DNA of 64,000 nucleotides from Flavobacteriales bacterium (lineage in GTDB: Bacteria > Bacteroidota > Bacteroidia > UBA10329): the NCBI GenBank assembly GCA_016124845.1, contig WGMW01000008.1:151582-215581 (forward strand), read 5' to 3'. Position 1 is the first letter of the stretch; each line of letters begins with the position of its first letter. Positions 53,037 to 62,932 of this stretch are shown here, piece by piece. The translations under genes and the position numbers were made by a program. Under the pieces are notes generated by a model. That model had not been told where the DNA came from. It ran no database searches and was given only the letters and a program-made list of their open reading frames with translations.

Positions 53037-53141
53037 TATGTCCTTTTCCGAAGGAACTACTTTAAAACGTGTTCATTTCTTTTCGCCTGTCGGCTTGCCA
53101 GCAGGGCTCTATCTGACGACCTTCGCAACAAATCATTTACC

Positions 53142-53795
53142 ATGAAATTTTTCATCGACACCGCAAACCTCGACCAGATAAAAGAAGCACAGGACCTTGG
53201 TGTTCTGGATGGCGTAACCACCAATCCATCGCTGATGGCCAAAGAGGGCATTCATGGCGATGCGCGCGTTACGCAGCATTACATCGACATCTGCAATATT
53301 GTGGATGGTGACGTAAGTGCCGAGGTCATTTCCACGGACTTTGAAGGAATGGTGAAGGAAGGTGAAGCGTTGGCGAAACTTCATCCACAGATCGTGGTGA
53401 AGGTGCCGATGATCAAAGACGGCATCAAGGCCATCAAGTATTTCACCGACAAGGGAATAAAGACCAATTGCACGTTGGTTTTCAGCGCTGGGCAGGCACT
53501 TCTGGCCGCCAAGGCCGGAGCAACTTACGTGTCGCCATTTTTGGGAAGATTGGACGACAACAGCACAGACGGAATGGAGCTGATCTCGCAGATCCGATTG
53601 ATCTACGACAACTACATGTTCGATACACAGATACTTGCAGCCAGCATCCGCCACACCATGCATATTGTAAAGTGTGCCGAGGCGGGTGCCGATGTGGCCA
53701 CGTGTCCATTGAATGCCATTCTCGGACTTCTGAATCACCCATTGACTGACATCGGTCTTGCCAAGTTCTTGGCCGACTATGCTGCGAACAAGTAA
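53142..53795 (+). CDS. Transaldolase/fructose-6-phosphate aldolase, short type
   Basis: The 217-residue enzyme has the short transaldolase layout: [51 protein letters not shown] with the Schiff-base Lys at about residue 86, and [18 protein letters not shown]. It transfers a dihydroxyacetone unit in the pentose phosphate pathway or acts as F6P aldolase. Length matches subfamily TalC/FSA. It follows the SRP RNA by 106 bases. Confidence 0.93.
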   Translation: MKFFIDTANLDQIKEAQDLGVLDGVTTNPSLMAKEGIHGDARVTQHYIDICNIVDGDVSAEVISTDFEGMVKEGEALAKLHPQIVVKVPMIKDGIKAIKYFTDKGIKTNCTLVFSAGQALLAAKAGATYVSPFLGRLDDNSTDGMELISQIRLIYDNYMFDTQILAASIRHTMHIVKCAEAGADVATCPLNAILGLLNHPLTDIGLAKFLADYAANK

Positions 53796-53798
53796 GCC

Positions 53799-54419
53799 AT
53801 GCTGCTCCGAATTTACCCAGAGAATCCGAACCCGAAAGCCATTAAGGAAGTGGTGGATTGTCTGCGCCAAGGCGGAGTGATCATCTACCCCACCGACACG
53901 GTTTACGGCATCGGTTGCGACATCAACAACCGCAAGGCCGTAGAGAAGATCTGCCAAATTCGGAACATCAAACCCGAAAAGGCGCAGTTCTCATTCATCT
54001 GCCACGATCTAAGCCACATCTCCGAGTTCTGCACACAGATTGACAATTCAACTTTCAAGTTGATGAAGCGACTCTTGCCTGGACCTTACACCTTCATTTT
54101 GAATGCCACGAACAAGGTTCCGAAGTTGTTCCAGAGCAAAAAGCGAACGGTGGGTATTCGAATTCCAGACAACAATATTCCGCTTGAAATTGTGCGTGTA
54201 TTGGGCAACCCGATCATGACCGCTTCGGTGCATGACGAGGACAAGATCATTGAATACACCACCGACCCATCGCTCATCCACGAGCGATTTGAAAATAAAG
54301 TGGACATCGTGATCGATGGTGGATTCGGTGGCATTGAAGGTTCAACGGTGCTGAACTGTGCCGATGGTGATGTGGAAGTGATCCGCGAAGGCAAAGGTTC
54401 CATCGAAGAACTTTACTGA
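53799..54419 (+). CDS. L-threonylcarbamoyladenylate synthase (Sua5/YrdC family)
   Basis: The 206-residue protein shows the YrdC fold: GGVIIYPTDTVYGIGCDINN, KAVEKICQIRNIKPEKAQFS, RLLPGPYTFILNATNKVP and KRTVGIRIPDNNIP. It makes threonylcarbamoyl-AMP for the t6A37 modification of tRNA. It is the YrdC/YciO-length form without the C-terminal Sua5 domain. Only three bases from the transaldolase gene. Confidence 0.92.
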   Translation: MLLRIYPENPNPKAIKEVVDCLRQGGVIIYPTDTVYGIGCDINNRKAVEKICQIRNIKPEKAQFSFICHDLSHISEFCTQIDNSTFKLMKRLLPGPYTFILNATNKVPKLFQSKKRTVGIRIPDNNIPLEIVRVLGNPIMTASVHDEDKIIEYTTDPSLIHERFENKVDIVIDGGFGGIEGSTVLNCADGDVEVIREGKGSIEELY

Positions 54420-54589
54420 ACCCCAAAATCTCCGAATTCTATTTTGTCGCGAAAAATGGCATGCACGGCATGTCATTTACCGATTCATCCCTGTTTATCT
54501 CTTATTTGTCAAGATGGATGGGTTTCCAGTCTAAAAACCGTATCTAAACTTTAAAAAGTGGAGTAGTAACTATTAAGTAAATTAGAGTT

Positions 54590-55963
54590 ATGCTCCGAAG
54601 TTCCATTGTCATATTCTGTCTTTTTGCCGCAGCAACTGCAACGGCACAGGACATGCTCTTTGACGATATTCATCAGAATGATGGGGCGGTTTTCGTGAAA
54701 ACCGTGAACGGTGAAGAAACACTGGTAGATGCAAGCGGAACACCTGTTCCTCTGAACGATGTCTATCGCATGGAGCTGGAAGAACGAATCGAAAGAGGGT
54801 TCACAACGGCCGTTAACGGTGGTCTATCAAATGCTTCGCGATCGGCCGACCCAACGCTGGTTTTCAACCTGACGTTTCTCGATCAAGTGAACGGAACAGG
54901 AAAAGGTTTTGACGACCCCGTATTGGGTCAACAGCGCAGAGCGGTGCTTGAAGCAGCTTTCTCCTACTATGCGGCAACGATCGAAAATATCGGGGTTTGC
55001 GATGTAGAGATCCGCGAGTCATTTTCAGGAAACCCCAACAGCAATCCGTTCGCGTACTCGGCCGCCTATTATTTTGGTTCCAAAGGCTTCAATCAACCGT
55101 TCACGCAAGCACACATTGTAAATGGCAGCGACCCGTACGATGCTTATCCCGATGCCTACATGCAGTTCAATTTCAACTCTGGATTGAACTACAATTACGA
55201 TCGCAACGCCCAGCCGTCAGCGCAGCAATACGATTTTTACACGGTTGTGATGCATGAGATCATGCACATTCTCGGCTTTTCGAGTTACTCCACAGCTTCT
55301 GGAGAATCTGCTGCTTCTCCGCAGGTCTTTACTTCATTCGATGAGTATTTGAAAGATTACACCAAGGCTGCGCTGTTCGAGGTCTCTGGTTCAGGTTCGA
55401 GCACCGTGGTGAACGAACCCGACAACGCAACGCTCACCAATAATCAGGTTTGGTTCGAACTTTATTCTGGGGTATTTGCCCCCGTGTTCTCACCCAATCC
55501 GTTCAATGCGTCCAGCATCGACCATTTTGACAATTCGCGTTCGGATCATGGTGGTTATGTGATGCACCCAACGCTCTCCAAAGGCGATGCCTTCAAATTG
55601 CTGCAGGAAGATGAGGTGCGCGTACTGGAAATACTTGGATACACGGTAAACTACAGCATTGCCACCGCCATTGAGGACGGTTTTTCTTCGGATGCCCCGC
55701 TCAAAGTGACATCAGGGCTTTATCCGAATCCTGCATATACTTCCGATCCAGTACGGATCGACATAGGAGATGTGAAGGGAGATCAGATACTTGTGATCGT
55801 TTACGACATGCTGGGCAAGCAGTCTTATTCGAAAGTGATCTTGAATTCAGGTCCTGGACCAGTTACGGCAATCGACCCTTACCAGAACCTCGCACCTGGA
55901 ATGTACATCGTGATCGGTTCTACAAAGGATGAGCTCTTCAATGAGAAGTTGGTGATCCGTTGA
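54590..55963 (+). CDS. Secreted zinc metalloprotease-like protein, T9SS-sorted
   Basis: The 457-residue precursor has a signal peptide (VIFCLFAAATATAQ). A zinc site, VVMHEIMHILGFSSY (HExxH at about 222), followed by DHFDNSRSDHGGYVMHP, with a Met-turn-like VMHP, recalls metzincins close to M8/leishmanolysin or M10. The C-terminal LYPNPAYTSDPVRIDIGDVK to NEKLVIR is a T9SS type A tag. It is probably a surface or released endopeptidase. Third zinc ligand not certain. The 170-base region before it contains only AT-rich sequence. Confidence 0.75.
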   Translation: MLRSSIVIFCLFAAATATAQDMLFDDIHQNDGAVFVKTVNGEETLVDASGTPVPLNDVYRMELEERIERGFTTAVNGGLSNASRSADPTLVFNLTFLDQVNGTGKGFDDPVLGQQRRAVLEAAFSYYAATIENIGVCDVEIRESFSGNPNSNPFAYSAAYYFGSKGFNQPFTQAHIVNGSDPYDAYPDAYMQFNFNSGLNYNYDRNAQPSAQQYDFYTVVMHEIMHILGFSSYSTASGESAASPQVFTSFDEYLKDYTKAALFEVSGSGSSTVVNEPDNATLTNNQVWFELYSGVFAPVFSPNPFNASSIDHFDNSRSDHGGYVMHPTLSKGDAFKLLQEDEVRVLEILGYTVNYSIATAIEDGFSSDAPLKVTSGLYPNPAYTSDPVRIDIGDVKGDQILVIVYDMLGKQSYSKVILNSGPGPVTAIDPYQNLAPGMYIVIGSTKDELFNEKLVIR

Positions 55964-57520
55964 TCACTCCTCATCAAAACTCAGGAACGGAACATCCCAA
56001 TCATCATCCTGTGCAATATCTCTGAACGCATTTCCCAGATGATGGACCATGTCGCTTGCCATGACCGCATTTTCGGAATAGAGAAAGGCGGCCGCATCGC
56101 CAGCTTGCGCATGCAGATGAACCCCGAACACGGCCGCAACCTCTGGCGAATAGCCCTGCGACAGCAGTCCGAGAATAACTCCCGTAAGCACATCGCCACT
56201 TCCTGCCGTGGCCATTCCAGGATTTCCGTTTGAATTGAAAAACACCTGACCCGCTGGTGTGCTGGTTGAGGTGTGCGCTCCTTTCAGCACAACGATAACC
56301 CCATACTTTCTGGAGAATTCCATTTGCAGTTGCAAGCGCTCGTAACCTGTTTTCCAAGTGCCAGCCAAGCGTTCAAATTCCTTCGGATGCGGGGTAAGGA
56401 TGGTGTTCTTGGGCAAGAAGGAAAGCCACGTTTTATTCTCAGAAAGAACGTTCAATGCATCAGCATCGATCAAAAGCGGAACCTTCGCATCCTGAATCAA
56501 TCGTTTCAGCGCATTGGCAGTGTCTTTCTCCGTTCCGATTCCTGGGCCGATGGCAATGGTGCTGAACGGTTCGAGTTTCGGGAATTCGGTAATGAAATGC
56601 TCGTTCGCATCCACCGAACACATCGCTTCTCTAATGCCGAGTTGCAGAATGTCCAAACCACATGCAGGAACGTGCGCGGTTACCAATCCTGCACCCGCAC
56701 GCATGGCGGCTGCCGCGGCCAACTGGGCCGCACCCATTTTTCCACGCGAACCAGCCAAAAGCAATGCATGCCCGTAGGTTCCTTTGTGCGAGAATTTCGC
56801 GCGCTTCTTAATGATGGGACGAAGATCTTCTGCCACCACGTATCGGAACGGACCATCGGCCTGCATCTGTTCTTCCAACAGTCCGATATCCTGCACTTGT
56901 ATTTCGCCAGCGAATACACCTGAATCTGGTAACATCAAACTCAGTTTCGGACAATGGAACGTGACCGTGAGGTCTGCCCGAAAGACCTTCGTAAGGTCGT
57001 TCTTCGTGTTATCCTCGCTGAAAAGACCCGTTGGCATGTCAATGCTCAACTTGAAGTTTTCGAGTTGATTCAAACGCTGCACGACATCAGCCAGAAAACC
57101 ATCCAGCGGACGCGAAAGACCAGAACCAAGAATGGCATCCACCACAATGGCATCTTCTGGAATTTCGGGCAGCTCCTCTGCCACATCAATATGAATGATC
57201 GCTACCGTTTCCTCACCTTGCAGGTGATACAGGTTCTTGCCGAAATCGACCGAACCTTGCTCCATGTGTTCCAGCACAACCACGGTTATCTCCCGCTCTT
57301 CCCGCTCGGATTGAATGCGCGCCATGGCCAATCCATCGCCACCATTGTTGCCCTTCCCGCAGAAATAGAATACGGGGCGCAGATCCCAATCCTTACCCTT
57401 GGGAAACGCATTCAACACCGAAATGGCCGCGCGTTCCATCAGATCGAACGAGGAAACGGGCTCGTTTTCGATGGTGAAACGATCCAATGCACGTATCTGC
57501 TCTGCGGTAAGAATTTTCAT
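55964..57520 (-). CDS. nnrDE: Bifunctional NAD(P)H-hydrate epimerase/dehydratase
   Basis: The 518-residue enzyme repairs hydrated NAD(P)H. The N-terminal YjeF epimerase half (about 1-215) has FCGKGNNGGDGLAMAR and VDAILGSGLSRPLDG. The C-terminal ribokinase-like dehydratase half has HKGTYGHALLLAGSRGKMGA, PLLIDADALNVLS, ILTPHPKEFERLAG, GVIVVLKGAHTSTSTPAGQ and GNPGMATAGSGDVLTGVI. It overlaps coaE by four bases. Confidence 0.95.
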   Translation of the reverse strand: MKILTAEQIRALDRFTIENEPVSSFDLMERAAISVLNAFPKGKDWDLRPVFYFCGKGNNGGDGLAMARIQSEREEREITVVVLEHMEQGSVDFGKNLYHLQGEETVAIIHIDVAEELPEIPEDAIVVDAILGSGLSRPLDGFLADVVQRLNQLENFKLSIDMPTGLFSEDNTKNDLTKVFRADLTVTFHCPKLSLMLPDSGVFAGEIQVQDIGLLEEQMQADGPFRYVVAEDLRPIIKKRAKFSHKGTYGHALLLAGSRGKMGAAQLAAAAAMRAGAGLVTAHVPACGLDILQLGIREAMCSVDANEHFITEFPKLEPFSTIAIGPGIGTEKDTANALKRLIQDAKVPLLIDADALNVLSENKTWLSFLPKNTILTPHPKEFERLAGTWKTGYERLQLQMEFSRKYGVIVVLKGAHTSTSTPAGQVFFNSNGNPGMATAGSGDVLTGVILGLLSQGYSPEVAAVFGVHLHAQAGDAAAFLYSENAVMASDMVHHLGNAFRDIAQDDDWDVPFLSFDEE

Positions 57521-58098
57521 TTCGAACTGAATTTCCTGTGCAACTCCAACACCTGCGGTATCAACAGTTCAGAACCATCGTTATTGAGAATGTGATCGGC
57601 CAATTTCGCCTTGCGCTCCTGCGTCCATTGGTTCTTCATTCTTCGCAACGCATCTTCTTCCGAAGCTCCATCGCGCGCCATTACGCGCTCGATGCGAAGC
57701 TGTTCGGGAGCGATGACCAACACAGAAATATCCACATCCTGATACGCTCCACTCTCAAAGAGAATGGCCGCTTCCTTCAGCACATAATCAGAGGTCTGCT
57801 GCTCCAACCATTGATCGAAATCGTCTGCCACCGCAGGATGAACGATTCCATTCAACACCGAAAGTTTCTCCTTGGAATTGAAGACCTGAGCCGCCAGATA
57901 AGCACGGTTCAACCTTCCGTTGATGTAGGCTTCATCTCCGAAAGCCGCAACGATGCGATCTTTCAGCACTTTATCATTCACCATCAACTCCTTGGCGCGG
58001 TTGTCTGCGTAATAGACAGGCACGCCCAACTGCTCAAACACTTTGCAGGCCGTTGTTTTCCCACTTCCAATACCACCTGTTATCCCTACAACTTTCAT
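57517..58098 (-). CDS. coaE: Dephospho-CoA kinase
   Basis: The 193-residue enzyme phosphorylates dephospho-CoA, the last step of coenzyme A synthesis. P-loop VGITGGIGSGKTTACKVFEQ at the start; DNRAKELM; and the LID region ASEEDALRRMKNQW. Normal length. Overlaps both neighbours by four bases, indicating one transcript with nnrDE and the YbbR gene. Confidence 0.95.
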   Translation of the reverse strand: MKVVGITGGIGSGKTTACKVFEQLGVPVYYADNRAKELMVNDKVLKDRIVAAFGDEAYINGRLNRAYLAAQVFNSKEKLSVLNGIVHPAVADDFDQWLEQQTSDYVLKEAAILFESGAYQDVDISVLVIAPEQLRIERVMARDGASEEDALRRMKNQWTQERKAKLADHILNNDGSELLIPQVLELHRKFSSK

Positions 58099-59087
58099 TT
58101 CTGTATAATGAATTCCACCTGTGGCGGATCTGCCCGCACCTGCCGTACATTGATGGGTTGCTCTTCAACGTAAACTACCAGCCGCGAATTGTCTTTGGTC
58201 TCATTGTCCAGCACCACCGATGCCTGAAACTGCGATGGCTCAACCTTGTCGAAATCGGGCAGTGGAACCAGATAACGCAGTTCCACTTCCTGCGGGAAGA
58301 CCTGAACAGAGGCTTTCATATCGGTGATGACATTCAGTGGGACCGTCACCGTTCCTTCGGTGAATTCCACCACGTTCACCTCCACTTGCACCGCGCTGTG
58401 GCTCAAGCTGAGGTTCTCATTATCCCCAAACTTCCGCAATTTCGCTTCGGTGGTCACGCTTTCATCCAGACCCGAAAAGGTCTGCGGCTCGGTATAAACC
58501 GCATTGATGGTATCAACCATTTCCCTGGGGCCAATTACGAGCACCGAATCTGGCACAAGCACTGGTTCTGAGACAATACCGTATTGTTTCTGAAAAGAGA
58601 ACGTGGCATCCAATTTCACAGGCACCTGTTTCAGATATTTCGGTTTGAACTGGAGAAAGACCGTGTCGGGTCGTACGCTGATGATCTGAACCTGATCATC
58701 TCCTGCATCGATCGTCTTTCCATCCTTACTGTTGGTGAGGAAATAATGCAGTTCGGCACCTTGGCGCGTGATGGTGGGAAGGTCTGATGGGGACGCATCG
58801 ATCGATAGATCAAGTGACTCGATCTTGAGCCAATTCCAAAGCAGATCGAAACCAAAACCTTTCACCTCGGCCGTTACGAACTGTGTAGGTTCGTTCACAA
58901 CCAGCACATCCTCTGGAATTCCGTTGTAGTGGATCGGAATCTGAACCTCATCCACATACTCTTTAGAGAGCGATGTGAGCAACCAGAACAGGGCCGAGAG
59001 AAGCAGACAAAGCATGAAAGCCACCGAACGCCTGTTGAGACGTGGTTCGATGGCTTCCCATATTCTGGCTGCAATGGAATTGGACAT
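58095..59087 (-). CDS. YbbR-like domain protein
   Basis: The 330-residue protein has an N-terminal membrane segment (FMLCLLLSALFWLLTSLSK, about residues 24-42) followed by YbbR-like beta domains (VDEVQIPIHYNGIPEDVLVV; QVPVKLDATFSFQKQYGIVS; VTVPLNVITDMKASVQVFP). In Firmicutes YbbR (CdaR) regulates diadenylate cyclase, but no cdaA is in the window; in Bacteroidetes the protein commonly sits with coaE and yajC. Role inferred as envelope-associated. Confidence 0.85.
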   Translation of the reverse strand: MSNSIAARIWEAIEPRLNRRSVAFMLCLLLSALFWLLTSLSKEYVDEVQIPIHYNGIPEDVLVVNEPTQFVTAEVKGFGFDLLWNWLKIESLDLSIDASPSDLPTITRQGAELHYFLTNSKDGKTIDAGDDQVQIISVRPDTVFLQFKPKYLKQVPVKLDATFSFQKQYGIVSEPVLVPDSVLVIGPREMVDTINAVYTEPQTFSGLDESVTTEAKLRKFGDNENLSLSHSAVQVEVNVVEFTEGTVTVPLNVITDMKASVQVFPQEVELRYLVPLPDFDKVEPSQFQASVVLDNETKDNSRLVVYVEEQPINVRQVRADPPQVEFIIQK

Positions 59088-59107
59088 GCAGCCAAATTAG
59101 AAAAAGA

Positions 59108-59404
59108 TCAATTGTTCTGCTGTAGACCTACGGAGTTGTCCTTCGACACGGCCGACTTCTCTATCTTGAGCTTGCCGCCATCACCTGTTTCAATGGTGAT
59201 CGTGCTTTCTTTCACCTCCGCAATTTTGCCGTGTATGCCACCGATCGTTACAATACGGTCGCCTTTCTTCAATGCAGAACGGAACTCTTTTTCCTCTTTG
59301 GTCTTCTTCATTTGCGGACGGATCATGAACAGGTAAAACACCAGGAACATGAGTCCGAACATGAGGATGGTGCTTCCACCCTCGCCCAATAGATTCTGAA
59401 GCAT
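59108..59404 (-). CDS. yajC: Preprotein translocase subunit YajC
   Basis: The 98-residue protein has one N-terminal membrane helix ([14 protein letters not shown]) followed by [20 protein letters not shown] and [17 protein letters not shown], the family core. It associates with SecDF to aid protein export. Its start lies ten bases from the DUF1573 gene's stop. Confidence 0.95.
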   Translation of the reverse strand: MLQNLLGEGGSTILMFGLMFLVFYLFMIRPQMKKTKEEKEFRSALKKGDRIVTIGGIHGKIAEVKESTITIETGDGGKLKIEKSAVSKDNSVGLQQNN

Positions 59405-59414
59405 ACGCTTTGAT

Positions 59415-59885
59415 TTATTCGCCTACTGGAACTTCCACCATTCCGTTGATGGCAAGTACCGTAGTGGCTGGATTCGTATTTGCAGTAATGGTCACCTTCT
59501 TGTTCTGCTGACCAGATTTTCCTTCGCTGTTGAAGACCACATCGATCTTGCCTTCCGCACCTGGAGCGATCGGCTCTTTCGGCCATTCTGGGATGGTGCA
59601 ACCGCAACTTCCTTTGGCATCGGTAATGATCAGGTCGCCTTCGCCTGTGTTCTTGAATTTGAACGAATAGGCCACTTTCTCTCCCTGAACGATGGTTCCG
59701 AAATCGTGCACCTCTTTCTCAAACGTGAAAGCAGGAACCGCCACACTTGCATCTGTTCCAGATCCGTTTTCGGCCGTTGCAGGGTTCGAAACCACATCGG
59801 TGTCCATTTTTCCTTCACCAGCAGGTTTCTCACCACAACCGAAGAAAACACCTGCCACAAAAAGCATTGCTGCTAACTTTTTCAT
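59415..59885 (-). CDS. DUF1573 lipoprotein
   Basis: The 156-residue precursor has a lipoprotein signal ([17 protein letters not shown]). The mature part is the Ig-like DUF1573 domain: [40 protein letters not shown] with the conserved CGC, and a [19 protein letters not shown] beta strand. Function unknown; widespread in Bacteroidetes, often close to yajC/nusB. Confidence 0.92.
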   Translation of the reverse strand: MKKLAAMLFVAGVFFGCGEKPAGEGKMDTDVVSNPATAENGSGTDASVAVPAFTFEKEVHDFGTIVQGEKVAYSFKFKNTGEGDLIITDAKGSCGCTIPEWPKEPIAPGAEGKIDVVFNSEGKSGQQNKKVTITANTNPATTVLAINGMVEVPVGE

Positions 59886-59950
59886 AGTCGTTTAATTATT
59901 GTTGTTAAATCGAAATTGAGAACGGACGCAAATGTAATGATCACTGCGGT

Positions 59951-60901
59951 TCATCCACCGATCAATCCCTTGCCGATCTTCTTCACTTTTCCACTTGCCT
60001 TGAGGTCGGCAAGCAGTTTGTCGAGAATCCCGTTGATGAACACATTGCTCTTTGGCGTGCTGTATTCCTTCGATATCTCGATGTACTCGTTCATGGTCAC
60101 CTTGGTCGGAATCGACTTCATGTACATGAACTCGCACACGGCCATTTTCATCAATAGAATGTCGGTGGTGGCAATGCGGTCCATGTCCCAGTTCACCAAT
60201 TTCTCCTCCACCATTTTCTGAAACTCACCGCTGTGCGTGGCCGTTTTTCTGAAAAGATCAAGCACAAACTGCCTGTCCTCTTCTTCATCCTTATAAAGTG
60301 GGATGAGCGTTCCACCGAAATCGACATCCTTTTTGAAATCGCCAATGGTGCGCGTGACCATACCGCTCACCTGCTCAAAGTCGTTGATCCAGAAAATGCT
60401 CTTCTCCTCAAAGATGGATTGCAGATGTTCGTTCGGCAGCAGGAAATCCTCATACAGACGATAAACAATTCTGCGCTCGTCCTTGTAGGTAGGCTCAGGG
60501 CCATTCATGTACTGCTGAAAGTCGTCCGATGCTTTGAAAGCGGAGAAAATTCTGCGGATGAGTTCGAGTTGATCAGCCCAATTGATCTTGCGGGCACTTA
60601 TCTGCTTTTCGAGCTGTGGATTGTCTTTGAGTTGTAGCAGCACACGGTTCTGCACGAAACGCATGTTCGGGTTGAGGTCTTCATGAGAAGGCATCAGCTT
60701 GTTCTTACCTTCTTCTATCTGCTTTGCAGCGAAGGTGTGAACCTCTACAAGAAGTGAAAGATGGTGGATGTAGAGGTCGTAGATCTTTTCCAAGCTTTGC
60801 TTCAGCAACTTCTCGCCTACGGCCAATTCCGCGCCCTCCGAACGCTGATAGGCGAACAACGCCTGCATTACTTTCACCCTCAAATGTCGTCTGCTCAACA
60901 T
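59951..60901 (-). CDS. nusB: Transcription antitermination factor NusB, long form
   Basis: The 316-residue protein has the NusB ends: MLSRRHLRVKVMQALFAYQR at the N-terminus and the C-terminal helical RIATTDILLMKMAVCEFMYM and VTMNEYIEISKEYSTPKSNV. The long middle insertion is usual in Bacteroidetes. It joins NusE at boxA of rRNA operons. First gene of the minus-strand set nusB-DUF1573-yajC-ybbR-coaE-nnrDE. Confidence 0.9.
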   Translation of the reverse strand: MLSRRHLRVKVMQALFAYQRSEGAELAVGEKLLKQSLEKIYDLYIHHLSLLVEVHTFAAKQIEEGKNKLMPSHEDLNPNMRFVQNRVLLQLKDNPQLEKQISARKINWADQLELIRRIFSAFKASDDFQQYMNGPEPTYKDERRIVYRLYEDFLLPNEHLQSIFEEKSIFWINDFEQVSGMVTRTIGDFKKDVDFGGTLIPLYKDEEEDRQFVLDLFRKTATHSGEFQKMVEEKLVNWDMDRIATTDILLMKMAVCEFMYMKSIPTKVTMNEYIEISKEYSTPKSNVFINGILDKLLADLKASGKVKKIGKGLIGG

Positions 60902-60996
60902 GCCTCAAAGAACCTTTTTTCCAACCTCCTGTTATGCTCTCACGACCACTTTTCCGAAACAATCAACGTTTCAACATCGAAGCGGTCAAACATTCC

Positions 60997-61004
60997 TAAC
61001 TTTG
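60997..61004 (+). promoter_or_regulatory. -7 promoter element of the ABC transporter gene
   Basis: TAACTTTG, a perfect TAnnTTTG, 55 bases before the ATG. Only a weak -33 (TTTC at 60969). Confidence 0.5.
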
Positions 61005-61058
61005 GGCAAAAGTATGGTTATTTTCTGCAACTATTTTCTGGGATTTCGGAGCTGATTT

Positions 61059-62858
61059 ATGCGGTCGCTGGCACATCTTAACAAGTACTTTTGGCGATAC
61101 CGCGTGCGGTTTCTGCTCGGCATTCTGTTCGTTACCATCAGCAATGTTTATGCGATCCTTCCGCCCAAGATCGTGCGGTTGGCGTTCGACCTGATGCAGG
61201 AGATCAGCGTGATCGATGTCCATTTCGCCAACACGCCTTTCAAAAGTTACCTGAGCGACACGGCCATCAGCATCTGGTTCTTCTTTGGCTTTGTCATCGT
61301 TCTGGCAGCGGTTTTCAAAGGCATTTTCATGTTTCTGATGCGGCAGACCATTGTAGTGATGAGCCGTATGATCGAATTCGACCTTAAAAACGAGATCTAT
61401 CATCACTACCAGCAACTGTCGCTGGCATTCTTCAAACGCAACAACACAGGCGACCTCATGACGCGCATCACTGAGGATGTGACGAAGGTTCGGATGTACC
61501 TCGGACCAGCGGTCCTGTACGCTATCAACCTGTCGGTTCTGGTTGTTCTGGTGGTGTACAATATGCTGAGCGTGAGTCCGAAGCTCACGGCATATGTGCT
61601 TGCTCCGCTGCCAGTACTTTCCATCACCATCTACTACGTAAGTAGAATGATCAACATTCGTAGCGAGCGTGTTCAGCGACAATTGAGCGCACTGAGCACG
61701 TTTGTGCAGGAAGGTTTCTCGGGCATTCGCGTTCTGAAAGCGTACGCAAAAGAGGAAATGTGGAGTGATGTATTTGAGAAGGAAACGGAAAAATACAAGG
61801 ACACATCGCTTGAACTGGTGCGGATAAACGCACTCTTTTTCCCCACCATGCTGACCTTGATCGGCCTCAGTACGCTGCTGACCGTTTACGTGGGTGGTAT
61901 GCAATCCATGTCGGGCGAAGTGACCGTTGGCAATATTGCCGAGTTCATCATCTACATCAATATGCTCACGTGGCCATTTGCCGCTATTGGCTGGATCACC
62001 AGCATCGTTCAGCGGGCGGCTGCCTCACAGACCCGTATCAATGAATTCTTAAGTACCGAGCCTGAAATTGTGAACACGGTGGAGCAACGCACCGATGTCA
62101 AAGGCAATATCACATTTAAGGATGTGGAGTTCGTTTATCCTGATAGCGGCACCCGTGCGCTGAATGGCATCAACTTCGAAGTGAAACAGGGAGAAAGCTT
62201 GGCCATTCTGGGAAGAACGGGAAGCGGAAAATCCACCATCGCATCGCTCATTACCCGAACCTATGATGCCACCAGCGGTCAAGTGCTTATCGATGGCAAA
62301 CCCATACAGGAACTGAATCTCACCTCGGTACGGTCGAGCATTGGGTATGTGCCGCAGGATGTGTTCCTGTTCTCCGAATCCATTTCGCGCAATATTGCCT
62401 TTGGCGATGCCATGGGAACCATGACCGAAGAACAGGTTCATCAGGCCGCCAAGCAGGCCGACATTTACGACAACATCATCGAATTCCCGAAAGGATTCGA
62501 TACGCACATCGGTGAGCGCGGCATTACGCTTTCGGGTGGGCAGAAGCAGCGTATTTCCATTGCCCGCGCCATTATCCGCGACCCAGAGATCCTGATCTTT
62601 GACGACTGCCTTTCGGCCGTGGACACGGAGACGGAAGAGAAGATCCTCGGTCACCTCAAAGACCTGATGAAGGGCAAGACCACCATCATCATCAGCCATC
62701 GCGTTTCCTCCGTAAAACATGCCGATCAGATCGTCATGCTCGACAAGGGACGCATCATCGAACGCGGCAATCATCAGCAACTTCTGGACCTGAACGGAGC
62801 GTACGCAGAGCTCTACCACAAGCAACTTTTAGAGGACGATCAGCGCAAGACAGCGTAA
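61059..62858 (+). CDS. ABC exporter, fused permease and ATPase
   Basis: The 599-residue half-transporter has a six-helix membrane domain (residues about 15-320) and an ATPase domain with Walker A GRTGSGKSTIASL (about 385), Q-loop VPQDVFLFSESI, signature LSGGQKQRISIARA, Walker B ILIFDDCLSAVD and H-loop ISHRVSS. Layout as MsbA/MdlB-type lipid or drug exporters. It would act as a homodimer, since no partner gene is adjacent. Substrate unknown. Confidence 0.93.
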   Translation: MRSLAHLNKYFWRYRVRFLLGILFVTISNVYAILPPKIVRLAFDLMQEISVIDVHFANTPFKSYLSDTAISIWFFFGFVIVLAAVFKGIFMFLMRQTIVVMSRMIEFDLKNEIYHHYQQLSLAFFKRNNTGDLMTRITEDVTKVRMYLGPAVLYAINLSVLVVLVVYNMLSVSPKLTAYVLAPLPVLSITIYYVSRMINIRSERVQRQLSALSTFVQEGFSGIRVLKAYAKEEMWSDVFEKETEKYKDTSLELVRINALFFPTMLTLIGLSTLLTVYVGGMQSMSGEVTVGNIAEFIIYINMLTWPFAAIGWITSIVQRAAASQTRINEFLSTEPEIVNTVEQRTDVKGNITFKDVEFVYPDSGTRALNGINFEVKQGESLAILGRTGSGKSTIASLITRTYDATSGQVLIDGKPIQELNLTSVRSSIGYVPQDVFLFSESISRNIAFGDAMGTMTEEQVHQAAKQADIYDNIIEFPKGFDTHIGERGITLSGGQKQRISIARAIIRDPEILIFDDCLSAVDTETEEKILGHLKDLMKGKTTIIISHRVSSVKHADQIVMLDKGRIIERGNHQQLLDLNGAYAELYHKQLLEDDQRKTA

Positions 62859-62900
62859 TATCTTCGACAAACGTTAGCTTTCTTTCGACAGAAACATTTA

Positions 62901-62908
62901 TATATTTG
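62901..62908 (+). promoter_or_regulatory. -7 promoter element of the PUR-domain gene
   Basis: TATATTTG, a perfect TAnnTTTG, 25 bases before the first ATG. Confidence 0.55.
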
Positions 62909-62932
62909 ATGTAGTCGAAAACTATTGAGCAG

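Noticed and set aside
60996..61904. 302-codon minus-strand frame opposite the ABC exporter
   Set aside because: Complement of the conserved membrane domain; His/Gln-rich composition typical of a shadow frame.
62049..62825. 258-codon minus-strand frame opposite the ABC ATPase domain
   Set aside because: Lies wholly over Walker A, signature and Walker B motifs of the plus-strand gene.
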